DNA from: Fulvivirga ligni
GTDB lineage: Bacteria > Bacteroidota > Bacteroidia > Cytophagales > Cyclobacteriaceae
Assembly: GCF_021389935.1 (NCBI RefSeq)
Contig: NZ_CP089979.1
Location: 1,407,001 to 1,471,000 of the forward strand
Direction: 5' to 3'
DNA length: 64,000 nt
The position numbers and the translations under genes were made by a program. Positions 44,165 through 55,185 of the stretch are shown here, piece by piece; within the stretch, counting starts at the first letter, position 1; each line of letters opens with the position of its first letter. The notes under the pieces are model-generated. The model saw nothing but the letters and a program-made list of their open reading frames with translations, searched no databases and was not told the DNA's origin.

Positions 44165-46265
44165 ATGCAAAAACCAGCGTTAATTTTTGAGAGTTCGCCA
44201 TGGTTCCTTTTGTTGTGTGTGTTAGCAGGTTTTGTATATGCATATTTGCTATATCAGAAAAAAGGTCCCTGGTCAGTCAATGCCAAGAGATTATTATTTG
44301 CTCTCAGGTTGATAGTGGTGTCTGTTCTTGCAGCATTGCTTGTCTCCCCAATACTGAAGCAGATTACAAATAATATTGAAGAACCTACCATTGTGGTAGC
44401 CATCGATGATTCCCATTCCATAGCTGAAGTAAGTGATAGCGTATCTCTAGATCGAATAAAAAGCAGCATTTTCGAAGAGGCTGACCAGCTTAAGGAAGAT
44501 TTCAATATTGAATATCGCAGCCTTTCGGGCGAAACGTCTGACGAGCCGCTCTCATCACTGTCATTTCAAGCCCAGAGTACAGATTTGAATAAGTTTTTAG
44601 GTCAGATTAGGAATGACTATGAGGGTAGAAATTCTTGGTGGAGTAATGCTGATTTCGGATGGTATTTATAATCAGGGAATCTCCCCTACATTCTCAGATT
44701 ATAACTTTCAGATTTATACCATTGGCGTGGGTGACACAGTGCCTAAATCCGATATTTCTATATCTACGCTTCAATACAATAAGATATCTTATCAAGGAAA
44801 TCAATTCCCGCTTGTAGTTCAAATAGACCAAAAGAATTTTGATAATCGGGAGGTTAATGTTTCGGTGGAGAGAAACGGCAAGCTTTTAAAGCAGGAGAGG
44901 ATCACTTTAGGAAGAACAGGTGAGCCCAGAGACGTTGAATTTTTGATAGATGCTGAAAATAGTGGTTATCAACAATATGAGGTGAAAGTAACTGAGCTCG
45001 AAGGTGAGTTTAACTCTAATAATAATATAAAACAGGCTTATGTAGAAGTGATTGAAGGAAGGGAGCAGATTGCTTTAATTGCTTCAGCGCCTCACCCAGA
45101 TATAAAAGCCATTAAGGCGGCCATTGAAACTAACGTTAACTATTCCATTGATGAATATATACTTAGTAATTCTAAGCAGGTGCAGGCCTTGAATGCAAGT
45201 ACTAAGAAATATGATTTGGTGATATTCCACCAGCTGCCTGATAATAAGGGGCTAGTTAATGCTTTTCAGGAAAATGCAATTAAATCAGGTAGCTCAATAC
45301 TCTCCATATATGGCAGCAACTCCAATGTCAGCCGATTTAATAGCAGTAATGGTGTGCTATCTATTGATGTCATTCCAAATGAATTTGATCAGGTAACGGC
45401 CTCCTTTAACCAGGGTTTTACAAGTTTTCAATTGTCTGATGAGTTGCAACAGGCCTTTAGGACCTGGCCTCCTATTACAGTGCCTTTCGGCAAAATTAGA
45501 CCTGAGCAAGGCACAGAAAGTTTGCTATATCAGCAGGTAGGAAATATAGTTACCTCCAAACCACTTATAGCCGTTCAGGTAAGTGCATCCTCCAAAAGAG
45601 GTCTTATTTTGGGAGACGGTATATGGAAATGGCGAATGTTTGATTATGCTAACAATGAAAATAATGAGTTATTCAATGAGCTAGTTACCAAGCTTGTACA
45701 GTACTTGTCTTCCAAAGAGGATAAAAGGAAGTTTAAAGTTTACCCGGTTAAAAACGAATTTCTTACAAATGAAAAAGTGATTTTCGATGCTGAGGTATAC
45801 AATGAACTCTTCGAAAGAGTATATGGCAACAAGATTGACTTAAAGCTTACTAATGAAGAAGGGCAGACTTTTAGTTATTCATATGTTACCAATCCTCAGA
45901 ATACCAAATATTCTATAAGCGGACTGAAGGAAGGCATTTACAATTACATTGGATCTACCACAATAGAGGGGACCCGCAGAGAGGTGAAAGGTGAGTTTTT
46001 TGTGAGAGAATTGCAGCTTGAAGATATCAATCTCACTGCAGATTTTAATTTACTTAGAAAGCTCTCTGATAAATCTCAGGGTAGATTTTACACCATGTCA
46101 AATATTAATTCGATAAGAGGTGATCTTAGCAAAAAAGATATGCCAGGCATTATTCACAGTAGAGAGAAATATTTGCCTTTCATTCAGTTGAAATGGCTTT
46201 TCTTTCTTTTATTGGGACTTTTATCAGCAGAATGGTTCATTAGAAAATACAGCGGATCTTATTAG
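44165..46265 (+). pseudogene. VWA-like membrane protein gene broken by a one-base insertion
   Basis: Two overlapping frames belong together. The first (44165-44671) gives two N-terminal transmembrane helices and IVVAIDDSHSIAEVSDSV; the second (reading in phase 0, to 46265) continues LGGVMLISDGIYNQGISPTFSDYNFQIYTIGVGDT and ends with a helix, LKWLFFLLLGLLSAEWFI. They join if one T at about 44632-44633 is removed, giving a 699-residue membrane protein with an extracytoplasmic von Willebrand A-like domain. The remaining length of 2101 bases is 3x700 plus one, as expected for one extra base. If real the gene is inactive; a sequencing error is the alternative. Confidence 0.75.
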
Positions 46266-46282
46266 ATTCTGATTCTGGACAT

Positions 46283-46314
46283 AAAAAAAGCCACTTAATT
46301 TTAAGTGGCCTTTT
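46283..46314. terminator. Bidirectional terminator between the VWA gene and clpC
   Basis: GCCACTTAA (46290-46298) pairs with TTAAGTGGC (46301-46309). AAAAAAA precedes and TTTT follows, so it works on both strands. Confidence 0.85.
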
Positions 46315-46335
46315 GTGTTTATTTAGAATTGAATT

Positions 46336-48876
46336 CTATTCCTCTTTACCTTCTTTTTTTGAAGATTTAGCTTTCTTAGATTTCAATTGTAATTCATCTG
46401 ATTTACCATCATGATCTGCCATAATGATTGATCCCTCTTCAAGTTCACCTCTCAGTATTTCCTCAGCTACCGGATCTTCCAGGTATTTCTGAATGGCTCT
46501 GTTAAGAGGTCTTGCTCCATATTGTGGATCATAACCTTTATCAGATAAGAAGTCTTTAGCCGCTGTGGTTAATTCTACTTCATATCCAAGAGCATTAATT
46601 CTCTGGAATAATTTACCAAGAGTGATATCGATGATCTTATGAATATCTTCTCTTTCAAGAGAATTAAATACAATCACATCATCTAATCTATTCAAGAACT
46701 CAGGGCTAAATGCCTTCTTCAAAGCATTTTGGATGGTGGTCTTCATCATCTCATCGTTACTCTGACGAGAAGATGGTGCAAAACCGATTCCAGCTCCGAA
46801 ATCTTTAAGATCTCTAACTCCGATGTTCGAAGTCATAATGATGATCGTGTTTCTGAAGTCTACCCTTCTTCCAAGACCATCAGTTAATATTCCATCGTCA
46901 AGGACCTGAAGCAACAGGTTAAATACATCAGGGTGAGCTTTTTCAATCTCATCCAAAAGTACTACACTGTAAGGTTTTCTTCTAACTTTCTCAGTTAACT
47001 GACCTCCTTCTTCATACCCAACATATCCCGGAGGCGCTCCTACTAGTCTTGATACAGAGAATTTCTCCATGTACTCACTCATATCAATTCGTACAAGGCT
47101 ATCCTCTTTATCGAATAGATAAGTAGAAAGCATTTTTGCTAATTCAGTTTTACCTACACCGGTAGGGCCTAAGAATATGAATGAACCAATTGGCTTCTTC
47201 GGATCCTTTAATCCTACACGAGTTCTTTGAATGGCTTTTGTAAGCTTCTTAATAGCTTCATCCTGACCAATTACCTTTCCACTTAGCTCAGTGTTCATAC
47301 TTAAAAGCTTATTACTTTCTTTCTGAGCTATTCGCTTAGTAGGTATTCCGGTCATCATGGCTATTACATCTGCCACATTGTCCTCGTCTACGGTATATCG
47401 CTTGCTCTTAGTTTCATCTTCCCATTTAGCTTTCGCCTGGTCTAATTGCTCTAAAAGCTTCTTCTCTTTATCTCTAAGTTGAGCAGCCTCTTCGTATTTC
47501 TGGCTTTTCACAACTTTGTTTTTCTCTTCTTTGATGTCCTCAATGGCAGCTTCAAGCTTCACTATCTCATCTGGTACATGAATGTTATTTATATGTACCC
47601 TTGCGCCCGCTTCATCTAAAACATCAATAGCCTTATCTGGTAAATATCTATCACTGATGTATCTATCAGATAGCTTCACACAAGCCTCAATGGCCTCAGG
47701 AGTATAATCTACATGATGGTGATCCTCATATTTCTCCTTAATGTTATCCAATATCTGAATTGTTTCTTCAGGAGTAGTGGCATCTACCATTACCATTTGA
47801 AAACGTCTCGCTAAAGCACCATCTTTTTCAATGTACTGGCGGTACTCATCAAGCGTGGTAGCACCTATACATTGGATCTCGCCCCTGGCTAACGCAGGTT
47901 TAAACATGTTAGAGGCATCTAACGAACCAGAAGCACCACCCGCACCTACTATGGTGTGAAGCTCATCTATAAATAGAATTACTTCAGGAGATTTCTCTAA
48001 TTCATTCATAACCGCTTTCATACGCTCTTCAAACTGGCCACGATACTTAGTGCCAGCAACTAAAGAAGCTAGATCGAGGGTTACTACTCGCTTACCGAAA
48101 AGCACTCTAGATACCTTTTTCTGAACGATTCTCAATGCAAGACCTTCAGCGATAGCTGTTTTACCTACACCAGGCTCACCTATCAAAATAGGATTGTTTT
48201 TCTTTCTTCTACTGAGAATCTGAGCTACACGCTCAATTTCCTTTTCACGGCCCACGATAGGGTCCATTTTATTTTCCTCAGCTAATTTGGTCAGATCTCT
48301 TCCGAAATTGTCTAATACAGGAGTTCTTGACTTCTCAGTGCCTTTTTTCTCTTTTCCTGCACCAGATCCGGAGCTGCTGCCAAATATTTTAGACGAATCT
48401 TCATCAGGATCATCAGTGTCTGATGATGCCATCGGATTTTCTGTTTGATATTCTAATAATTCTTTCACCACATCATAGTTTACGTCAAACTTTTCCAAAA
48501 TTTGGGTTGCAATGTTATCATCGTCCCTAAGGATAGATAATAGCAAATGCTCCGTGCCAATGAGTTGGCTTTTGAAAATTTTTGCTTCCAGGTATGTGAT
48601 TTTAAGAACCTTTTCTGATTGACGAGTGAGAGGAATGTTCGCAAGATTCTTAACATCGTGAGACGCAGTTCCTTTAGAAACTTTCTCTACCGCTGTCCTT
48701 AATTCTTCTAGCGAGATTCCAAGCTTTTTTAACAGACCTACAGCCACGCCTTCTCCTTCTCTTATCATTCCAAGTAGAAGATGTTCGGTACCTATATAGT
48801 CATGCCCAAGCCTCAACGCCTCTTCCCTGCTTAGGGAGATAACTTCTTTAACTCTATTCGAAAATTTTGCTTCCAT
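46336..48876 (-). CDS. clpC: ATP-dependent Clp protease ATP-binding subunit ClpC
   Basis: ClpC unfolds proteins for ClpP. The 846-residue protein has two N-terminal repeats ([14 protein letters not shown] and [14 protein letters not shown]), a low-complexity linker (about 148-183, [14 protein letters not shown] and Gly/Lys-rich), AAA domain 1 with Walker A GEPGVGKT (233-240) and [13 protein letters not shown], a UVR-like coiled coil (about 455-480), and AAA domain 2 with [13 protein letters not shown] and [18 protein letters not shown]. The tail is Lys-rich, [14 protein letters not shown]. It is transcribed alone, opposite the VWA gene. Confidence 0.97.
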   Translation of the reverse strand: MEAKFSNRVKEVISLSREEALRLGHDYIGTEHLLLGMIREGEGVAVGLLKKLGISLEELRTAVEKVSKGTASHDVKNLANIPLTRQSEKVLKITYLEAKIFKSQLIGTEHLLLSILRDDDNIATQILEKFDVNYDVVKELLEYQTENPMASSDTDDPDEDSSKIFGSSSGSGAGKEKKGTEKSRTPVLDNFGRDLTKLAEENKMDPIVGREKEIERVAQILSRRKKNNPILIGEPGVGKTAIAEGLALRIVQKKVSRVLFGKRVVTLDLASLVAGTKYRGQFEERMKAVMNELEKSPEVILFIDELHTIVGAGGASGSLDASNMFKPALARGEIQCIGATTLDEYRQYIEKDGALARRFQMVMVDATTPEETIQILDNIKEKYEDHHHVDYTPEAIEACVKLSDRYISDRYLPDKAIDVLDEAGARVHINNIHVPDEIVKLEAAIEDIKEEKNKVVKSQKYEEAAQLRDKEKKLLEQLDQAKAKWEDETKSKRYTVDEDNVADVIAMMTGIPTKRIAQKESNKLLSMNTELSGKVIGQDEAIKKLTKAIQRTRVGLKDPKKPIGSFIFLGPTGVGKTELAKMLSTYLFDKEDSLVRIDMSEYMEKFSVSRLVGAPPGYVGYEEGGQLTEKVRRKPYSVVLLDEIEKAHPDVFNLLLQVLDDGILTDGLGRRVDFRNTIIIMTSNIGVRDLKDFGAGIGFAPSSRQSNDEMMKTTIQNALKKAFSPEFLNRLDDVIVFNSLEREDIHKIIDITLGKLFQRINALGYEVELTTAAKDFLSDKGYDPQYGARPLNRAIQKYLEDPVAEEILRGELEEGSIIMADHDGKSDELQLKSKKAKSSKKEGKEE

Positions 48877-48976
48877 ATTTGAGCAATTCTAGTGACTACT
48901 GTAAATGTATAATAACTTGAATATAAATACCACGATACTTGTGATAATTATTCCTTGTAAAAACGTAATTTAATTC

Positions 48977-49615
48977 CTAAATGTTCACTTTTCCTTTCGT
49001 AGAAAGGTTGATCACATTTCTAGAATTTGGACCTTCACAAAATAGTAGATCAATTACACTAAGATTTTCTACAAAACTCAAGCCAAATACCTGAGTGTAG
49101 CTTTGGGGTGTATACAGATTATGGTCTGTATGTGGTTTTTTAGGATGAATGGCTGATCTGAAATCTACTATATCTGCTTCGGTGCTTTTAATATACGAAT
49201 TAGTTAACGTAATAGGTTTATCAATATGCAGAAATTTAAAACATAACTGCAACAGTTGCATGTTGAGATCTAGTAAGAATTTTTCCTTTTTTTGGAAAAT
49301 AAATTCAAAATGGTCAAAATAATATTCGAAAAATGGAGCTTTTCCATAAGCTGAGCGGATGGTTCGAAGGTGGTTCAGCAACCACTTTTGAGTGTAATCA
49401 ATTTGGATATCCTTGACTTTTATCTTTTTTCTGCCTCCGATAACGGGTACAATAAGTCTCTCCACCTTGTTAGAAGATAAAATATGACAGCGATTTCTAT
49501 AGCTCTGCTTTTCGAAATATTCTTCTTGCTCTATGATAATTTCATCATATTGATTTAGACAGCAAAAATATTCGAGAGAGGGTAGATACTGAATGTCTAG
49601 CAATACACTACTCAT
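48977..49615 (-). CDS. WbqC-family protein
   Basis: The 212-residue protein is of the WbqC-like family ([39 protein letters not shown], then KLIVP-type strand, [26 protein letters not shown]). Proteins of this kind are associated with polysaccharide genes in some bacteria and their biochemical role is uncertain. Its start overlaps the end of the Sua5 gene by four bases, so they are translated together. Confidence 0.85.
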   Translation of the reverse strand: MSSVLLDIQYLPSLEYFCCLNQYDEIIIEQEEYFEKQSYRNRCHILSSNKVERLIVPVIGGRKKIKVKDIQIDYTQKWLLNHLRTIRSAYGKAPFFEYYFDHFEFIFQKKEKFLLDLNMQLLQLCFKFLHIDKPITLTNSYIKSTEADIVDFRSAIHPKKPHTDHNLYTPQSYTQVFGLSFVENLSVIDLLFCEGPNSRNVINLSTKGKVNI

Positions 49616-50241
49616 AGGTAATCATTTATGTCGCCGAGGCCCTCTCTGATTACCTCAAAATCGCTCTGAGTGCAGTCAACCACAGTAGAAGGGATGTTGC
49701 CTCCAAAACCTCCGTCTATGATAATGTCGACCTCGTGCTTAAACTCTTCATATATAACTTCTGGGTCAGTAGTATATTCTAATATCTCATCATCGTCTTT
49801 TATGGATGTGGTGATAATAGGGTTGTTGAGCTGCTGTACAATATTTCTTGGGATATTATTATCAGGAATTCTTATACCGACCGTCTTTTTATTGGTGTTT
49901 AGAATCTTTGGAACGTTGCTGTTTGATTCTAAAATGAAAGTAAACGGACCGGGTAAAGCTTTTTTAAGCATTTTAAAAGTCGGTGTATCTAATCTTTTAA
50001 CATAATTTGAAATATCACTCAAATCATAACATATAAAAGATAAGTTAAGATTTTTGGGTTTTATACCTTTAATCTTGCACACTCTCTCTACGGCTTTTCT
50101 GTGGAAAAGGTCACATCCTATTCCGTATATGGTGTCAGTTGGGTAAATAACTATACCTCCATCTCTTAGCACATTTACAATATGCTCTATTTTTTCTCTT
50201 TCGGGGTTTTCCGGATAGAGCTTAACAAATTCTGCGGGCAT
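49612..50241 (-). CDS. L-threonylcarbamoyladenylate synthase (Sua5/YciO/YrdC)
   Basis: The family makes the threonylcarbamoyl-AMP used for the t6A base at position 37 of tRNAs. [42 protein letters not shown] and PSTVVDC are all YrdC-domain hallmarks. The 209-residue length fits a stand-alone YrdC domain without the C-terminal Sua5 domain. YciO-type relatives cannot be excluded. It is divergent from the M24 peptidase gene, sharing an upstream region of about 90 bases. Confidence 0.9.
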   Translation of the reverse strand: MPAEFVKLYPENPEREKIEHIVNVLRDGGIVIYPTDTIYGIGCDLFHRKAVERVCKIKGIKPKNLNLSFICYDLSDISNYVKRLDTPTFKMLKKALPGPFTFILESNSNVPKILNTNKKTVGIRIPDNNIPRNIVQQLNNPIITTSIKDDDEILEYTTDPEVIYEEFKHEVDIIIDGGFGGNIPSTVVDCTQSDFEVIREGLGDINDYL

Positions 50242-50332
50242 AGAACAAAATTAAAAAAATAAATCTAATGGATGGATATCTGGGAGGATTATGGTTTATT
50301 TGAGTATTTAGGAATTAAACAGATTAAATTTA

Positions 50333-51700
50333 ATGGCAGCTTTTTCGAAAGAGACCTATGTAAATAGGAGAGAGGTATTAAAAAAGAATATTAATTCAGG
50401 GATTTTGCTACTGATGGGAAACAATGAAAGTAGCATGAACTTTAAAGATAACTGGTATCCATTCAGGCAGGATAGTACTTTCCTTTATTATATAGGTGTT
50501 GATCTACCAGAATTAATGGTGATGATTGATTTGGATTCTGGTGAAGAAGTGTTGTTTGGTGACGATTTAAGTATCGATCATATAGTTTGGACCGGTCCTC
50601 AACCTACAATAAGTGAATTAGCTTCGGGTGTTGGAATTTCTAAAAGTTCTCCTTTAAATAAGGTAAGTGAGTTTTTGGCACAGGCTAAAGGAAGGCAAAT
50701 TCATATTCTTCCTCCTTATAGACCTGAAAATAAATCGAAGTTAGTAGAGCTTCTAGGTAAAGTTGAGCCTTCTGTAGAATTTATAAAGGCTGTTGTAAAA
50801 CAACGATCGATAAAAACAGCAGAAGAGGTAGCTGAAATAGATAAAGCTGTGAGCCTGAGTGCTAAAATGCATTTGGAAATCATAAAAAATGCAAGGCCTG
50901 GCATGAAGGAGCATGACCTTGTGGGGATGATCCAGGGAATAGCCGTTGGAGATGGAGGAAATTTATCTTACCCGGCTATTTTAACGATAAATGGGCAGAT
51001 TCTTCACAATCATTATTATGGTAATACCATCAAAGAAGGTGATATGGTATTGTGTGATGCTGGCGCTGAAGTTTCAAGTCATTATGCGGGTGATTTAACA
51101 CGGACCTTTCCTGTAGGTAAATCTTTCTCTCCATTACAGAAAGACATGTATCAGATTGTTTTAGATGCTCAATATGCCGCAATAGAAATGTTGAAGGCGG
51201 GGGTGAAATTCAAAGATGTACATCTACGTGCCTGTAAAATCCTTTCTCAAGGACTTAAGGATATGGGCTTAATGAAAGGAGATCTTGATGGTGCTATAGA
51301 ACAAGGTGCGCACGCCATGTTCTTCCAGTGTGGACTGGGGCATATGATGGGATTAGACGTGCACGATATGGAAGATCTGGGAGAGCAATATGTTGGGTAT
51401 GATGAGCCTAAGAGTACTCAGTTCGGTTTGAAATCCTTAAGACTAGGTAAAGAATTGGAGGCCGGTTTTATTGTAACTATTGAACCTGGTGTTTATATTA
51501 TACCTGAGTTGATAGACTTGTGGGGTAAGGATAATAAGTATGCAGAGTTTTTAGATTACGATAAATTAAATGAGTATCGTGATTTTGGAGGTATACGAAT
51601 TGAAGATAACTTCTTGATTACTCAGGATGGTAGTCAGTTATTAGGCGATCCATTAGTGAAAGAAATTTCAGAAATTGAAGCAATTAGGTCGTCAAATTAG
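50333..51700 (+). CDS. Aminopeptidase P family (M24) metallopeptidase
   Basis: The 455-residue enzyme removes N-terminal residues before proline. The N-terminal creatinase-like domain contains LLLMGNNESSMNFKDNWYPFRQDSTFLYYIGV; the catalytic domain has the metal ligands DAGAEVSSHYAGDLTRTFPV, GLGHMMGLDVHD, TIEPGVYII and GIRIEDNFLI. It is a soluble cytoplasmic enzyme of ordinary length. A hairpin with a T-run (51753-51773) follows. Confidence 0.93.
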   Translation: MAAFSKETYVNRREVLKKNINSGILLLMGNNESSMNFKDNWYPFRQDSTFLYYIGVDLPELMVMIDLDSGEEVLFGDDLSIDHIVWTGPQPTISELASGVGISKSSPLNKVSEFLAQAKGRQIHILPPYRPENKSKLVELLGKVEPSVEFIKAVVKQRSIKTAEEVAEIDKAVSLSAKMHLEIIKNARPGMKEHDLVGMIQGIAVGDGGNLSYPAILTINGQILHNHYYGNTIKEGDMVLCDAGAEVSSHYAGDLTRTFPVGKSFSPLQKDMYQIVLDAQYAAIEMLKAGVKFKDVHLRACKILSQGLKDMGLMKGDLDGAIEQGAHAMFFQCGLGHMMGLDVHDMEDLGEQYVGYDEPKSTQFGLKSLRLGKELEAGFIVTIEPGVYIIPELIDLWGKDNKYAEFLDYDKLNEYRDFGGIRIEDNFLITQDGSQLLGDPLVKEISEIEAIRSSN

Positions 51701-51752
51701 AAAATTAGATGATTTCAGTATGTAAGAAATAAGATGATTGCTTCATAAAATA

Positions 51753-51773
51753 GCACCTTTTTTAGGTGTTTTT
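51753..51773 (+). terminator. Probable terminator after the M24 peptidase gene
   Basis: GCACCT (51753-51758), a short T loop, AGGTG (51764-51768), then TTTTT. The stem is short (5 bp), so the call is moderate. Confidence 0.6.
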
Positions 51774-51927
51774 CGAGGGTCGTTTTACTGAAAATGTGTT
51801 AAAGATGAAATTAGGCTAATTGTGGGGTGAGTTAAGGCGTTGGTTACCTAAGTAATGTTGATACGATTAATGATTGAATATGTATTGAAAATATCATTAA
51901 ACTTGAAAACACTTAAATTTTACAATT

Positions 51928-52131
51928 ATGAAACCTAAGCATTTTATTCTTTGTATGGCAATTCTTGCAGGTGGATTTTGTTTTACGTCTTGTGCAGACG
52001 AGTCAGAAAACATAACACCTAATAAACTACAAGAAGAAGAAACTACTACTAGTTCGACTTCGAATGCTGTTGATGATTCTGATTCCGGGACTGTTGGGGC
52101 CGGTGGTCAGGGAAGCGACGGTATGGATTAA
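51928..52131 (+). CDS. Small Ser/Thr/Gly-rich lipoprotein
   Basis: The 67-residue protein has a lipoprotein signal ending CFTSC (Cys22); the short mature part is acidic and rich in Ser, Thr and Gly, ending AGGQGSDGMD, with no known domain. It lies 42 bases before the TPR lipoprotein. It may be a surface or periplasmic partner of that protein; I do not know the function. Confidence 0.7.
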   Translation: MKPKHFILCMAILAGGFCFTSCADESENITPNKLQEEETTTSSTSNAVDDSDSGTVGAGGQGSDGMD

Positions 52132-52173
52132 TCCACCTTGTTAAATTAATGCAACCCTAAACCCCAATATTTT

Positions 52174-53574
52174 ATGAAGAAAATTTGCCTTTACATATCA
52201 ATTGTTGTCTTTATGTCATTTCTGTCGTGTGAATCGGAGCAGGAGCCTAATGTGGTTCTACCAGAGAACACAACTGAATTAGAGGCTTTGTTGGATCAAG
52301 ATTTGAGTGTCGCTTCAAAAATATTGGTTAATAACAGGTTGTATAAAATTAATCGAGTTGATAATCCGGAGTTAGCCTTGGGTTATCTTGAGGATGAAAG
52401 ACTGTTAGCTGAATCTATCGAAGATTATGATGTAGCTGGAAAAGCGCTCTTTAATCAGGGTTTGATACATCTTAACAAAGGTGATTACATCAAATCGCTA
52501 GATAAGTATTTACAGGCAGTTAATTATTTCGAAACTCTTAAGGATAATTACAAGATTGCGACCACATTCAATGAGATTGGTCTTGTATTAATGCAATCTG
52601 GGAACTATGAGTATGCTATTCACTTTTTAGATGAGGCAAGAGGTCATTTGGATCCTGCAAACAATCTGTTAAGACAACGCTTGGTTTATAACCTGGCGGT
52701 ATGCTATTACTCAAAGAATACGCCTGATTATATTAAATCGGAATCTTTATTTGATGAAGCTCTAGATAATATAAAATCACTTGAAGAAGGTCAGGACTAT
52801 CAAAGACATGCGATCTATAACGAATTGGGTGCAATTAAATATAGTGAGCAAAAATATAACGAAGCTATTTCATATTATCTAAAATCCCTTGAGTTTGCAG
52901 AAGGCGAACCTGAGAACTTAGCTAGAGGTTATGCTAACATAGGAGAAGCATATATTAGCCTTAACGAATATGGAAAATCTAAAGAATGGATGGACAAGTC
53001 CTTGGCTTTAGAATCTAATCTTGATGATAAGCAGGTTGTGGTAAGTATATATAATATCATGGCTAAAAACTTTTTAAGTCAAGGTAAGTATAAGGAAGGT
53101 GATGAATATCTTGAGCAGGCCATGGCTATCGCTAATAAGGAGATTATTAATGCTCCGCTTCAGGAAACGTTAGAGTTAACTAGAGAAACTTATAAGAGTT
53201 TAAGGCAATCGTCATCAGCAGTGATGGTTTCTAAATACGAGCATGTTATGGAAATAGATGCCAAACAAGATGCTCTAAAAAGGGAATTTGCTGATAATAC
53301 TAATTATAAAGCATTGCAAACTGCTTTGAGTCTTTCCATTGATCTTAACAATGAGATTAAGGCCAAACAAGCTGAAGTAGAGCAAAGAGAATTAGTAAGT
53401 AATATAGCCTTAGTTCTAGGAGTACTTCTGATTATAGGTGCTTTCTTAATTTATACCTACATGAATAACTACCGTAAGGAAAAGAAAAGCAAGGATAAGC
53501 TTGAAGATGTTTTTGTTAAGGTAGGAGATATTTTAGAGGGTATTCCTGGAGTATCTTCTTCAGGTACTGCATAA
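52174..53574 (+). CDS. TPR lipoprotein with a C-terminal transmembrane helix
   Basis: A signal ending MSFLSC (Cys19) is followed by about six TPR-like helix pairs (about 80-350; for example LFNQGLIHLNKGDYIKSLDKYLQA, YNELGAIKYSEQKYNEAISYYLKS, YANIGEAYISLNEYGKSKEWMD). A transmembrane helix (SNIALVLGVLLIIGAFLIYTYM, about 408-429) and a short cytoplasmic tail of some 38 residues complete it. This is the layout of the sensory half of TPR-linked kinases or LuxR-type regulators, but with no output domain attached, so it may signal through another protein. The lipid Cys and a C-terminal helix together would anchor both ends. Confidence 0.85.
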   Translation: MKKICLYISIVVFMSFLSCESEQEPNVVLPENTTELEALLDQDLSVASKILVNNRLYKINRVDNPELALGYLEDERLLAESIEDYDVAGKALFNQGLIHLNKGDYIKSLDKYLQAVNYFETLKDNYKIATTFNEIGLVLMQSGNYEYAIHFLDEARGHLDPANNLLRQRLVYNLAVCYYSKNTPDYIKSESLFDEALDNIKSLEEGQDYQRHAIYNELGAIKYSEQKYNEAISYYLKSLEFAEGEPENLARGYANIGEAYISLNEYGKSKEWMDKSLALESNLDDKQVVVSIYNIMAKNFLSQGKYKEGDEYLEQAMAIANKEIINAPLQETLELTRETYKSLRQSSSAVMVSKYEHVMEIDAKQDALKREFADNTNYKALQTALSLSIDLNNEIKAKQAEVEQRELVSNIALVLGVLLIIGAFLIYTYMNNYRKEKKSKDKLEDVFVKVGDILEGIPGVSSSGTA

Positions 53575-53594
53575 AAACGCTAAATAAAATAAGT

Positions 53595-53629
53595 AAAAAG
53601 AGCAACCAGATTTTCTGGTTGCTCTTTTT
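53595..53629 (+). terminator. Rho-independent terminator after the TPR lipoprotein
   Basis: AAAAAGAGCAACCAGA (53595-53610) pairs with TCTGGTTGCTCTTTTT (53614-53629) across a 3-base loop, a very strong symmetric hairpin; it may act on both strands. Confidence 0.92.
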
Positions 53630-53722
53630 CTTTTATTGGATGTGTAAGCTTAATTCCATTACATTCTAGAGCTAAATTGGATATATTTGCCCAGGAAAAA
53701 TGGTTGTTAGAGAAATTCAGTA

Positions 53723-54775
53723 ATGAAAAAGAAAAAATTAACGGTAATCTTCATCTTGGTTTTTACCATTCTGCTTACATCATTCACCTTCTACGGTTAT
53801 CAGATGATGTTTACACCAAATGTACTGGTTGGTAAGACGGATAAGATACTTTATATAGAGCCTGGAGAAAGTTTTAAAGATTTGCAGGATAAGCTGCATA
53901 AGCAAAAATATGTGAATGACTTGATGTCTTTTAGTTTTATAGCTAAGATACTGAAGTACGATAAGTCCATGAAGCCAGGCAGATTTTTGCTGAAGGCTGA
54001 TATGAATAACATGGAGGCTGTGAGATTACTCAGATCTGGTAAGCAGGCTCCCGTTAATCTTACTTTCAATAATATTCGCTTAAAATCCGAATTAAGCGAA
54101 AAGTTAACCGCCAGACTGGCAATTAGCCCTGAAGAATTTGTAAGAGCACTTGATAGCTTTATTGAGTCTAATAAACTTGGGTTCAATGAAAATAATATTA
54201 TCAGTATGTTTATTCCTAATACCTATCAAGTGTATTATGATATATCAGCAGAAGGATTAGTTGAGAGAATGCTGTATGAGTATAATCAGTTTTGGACTGA
54301 TGCAAGAAAAGCAAAAGCAAAGGAAATAGGGCTAAATCAGCAGGAGGTATCTACTCTGGCTTCTATAGTTCAGGCAGAAAGCGTTAAAGCGGATGAGAGT
54401 AAAAGGATAGCTGGTTTATATATGAATAGACTTAAAAGAGGAATCGCTCTTCAGGCTGATCCTACCTTGGTGTTTGCTAGCGGCGATTTTGCTTTGAAGA
54501 GAGTGCTGAACGAACATAAAGAAATTGACTCTCCTTATAACACCTATATGTATCCTGGGTTGCCCCCTGGCCCGATAAATATGCCTACAATTAGGTCTAT
54601 AGATGCAGTGCTTAATTATGAGCATAACGATTATATCTATATGTGCGCAAAAGAGGACTTTTCTGGATATCATAATTTTGCTTCAAATTATGCTCAACAC
54701 ATGGTTAATGCTAGGAAGTATCAGAGGCAGCTTTCAATTGAACAGCGAAAGGCCAGACAAAATCAGGTTCAATAA
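53723..54775 (+). CDS. mltG: Endolytic murein transglycosylase MltG
   Basis: MltG cuts nascent peptidoglycan strands in the periplasm and sets glycan length. The 350-residue protein has one N-terminal transmembrane helix (about 5-27), a LysM-like region (ILYIEPGESFKDLQDKLHKQKYV) and the YceG catalytic domain with SIVQAESVKADESKRIAGLYMNRLKRG, where the Glu is the likely acid, then LQADPTLVFA and PYNTYMYPGLPPGPI. Its stop overlaps the next ATG by one base. A -7-like TATATTTG at 53682-53689 is the likely promoter. Confidence 0.96.
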   Translation: MKKKKLTVIFILVFTILLTSFTFYGYQMMFTPNVLVGKTDKILYIEPGESFKDLQDKLHKQKYVNDLMSFSFIAKILKYDKSMKPGRFLLKADMNNMEAVRLLRSGKQAPVNLTFNNIRLKSELSEKLTARLAISPEEFVRALDSFIESNKLGFNENNIISMFIPNTYQVYYDISAEGLVERMLYEYNQFWTDARKAKAKEIGLNQQEVSTLASIVQAESVKADESKRIAGLYMNRLKRGIALQADPTLVFASGDFALKRVLNEHKEIDSPYNTYMYPGLPPGPINMPTIRSIDAVLNYEHNDYIYMCAKEDFSGYHNFASNYAQHMVNARKYQRQLSIEQRKARQNQVQ

Positions 54776-55185
54776 TGTTTGACTATAGTACTAAGGTAAG
54801 GGTAAGGTATGCAGAGACCGATCAGATGGGCTATGTCTACTATGGAAATTATGCCAGCTATTATGAAGTAGGCCGTGTGGAATGTTTGCGTAGCTTGGGC
54901 TTGAGTTATAAAGCGTTGGAAGATCAAGGCATTATGATGCCCGTGCTTGAATGCCATACAAAATATCTTGCACCTGGAAAGTATGATGAATTGCTCACAG
55001 TAAAAACGGTAATCAAAGAAATGCCGTCAGTTCGAATTACTTTTAACTATGAGATTTATAATGAGGCTGAAAAACTAATTAATCAGGGAGAAACGACGCT
55101 GGTTTTTGTTAATATGGAAACAGGCAGACCTTGTAGAGTTCCTGAGAGCATGGAGAAATTGTTGAGCCCATTTTTCGATAAATGA
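54775..55185 (+). CDS. YbgC-type acyl-CoA thioesterase (4HBT fold)
   Basis: The 136-residue hotdog-fold enzyme has KVRVRYAETDQMGYVYYGNY, in which Asp is the catalytic residue of the 4-hydroxybenzoyl-CoA thioesterase type, and EVGRVECLRSLG as family hallmarks. It would hydrolyse acyl-CoA thioesters. It is translationally coupled to mltG upstream (TAATG) and to the YihY gene downstream (ATGA), which suggests a cell-envelope operon. Confidence 0.92.
   Translation: MFDYSTKVRVRYAETDQMGYVYYGNYASYYEVGRVECLRSLGLSYKALEDQGIMMPVLECHTKYLAPGKYDELLTVKTVIKEMPSVRITFNYEIYNEAEKLINQGETTLVFVNMETGRPCRVPESMEKLLSPFFDK

Noticed and set aside
49670-50005. 111-codon plus-strand frame over the Sua5 gene
   Set aside because: It is antisense to a clear YrdC domain gene.
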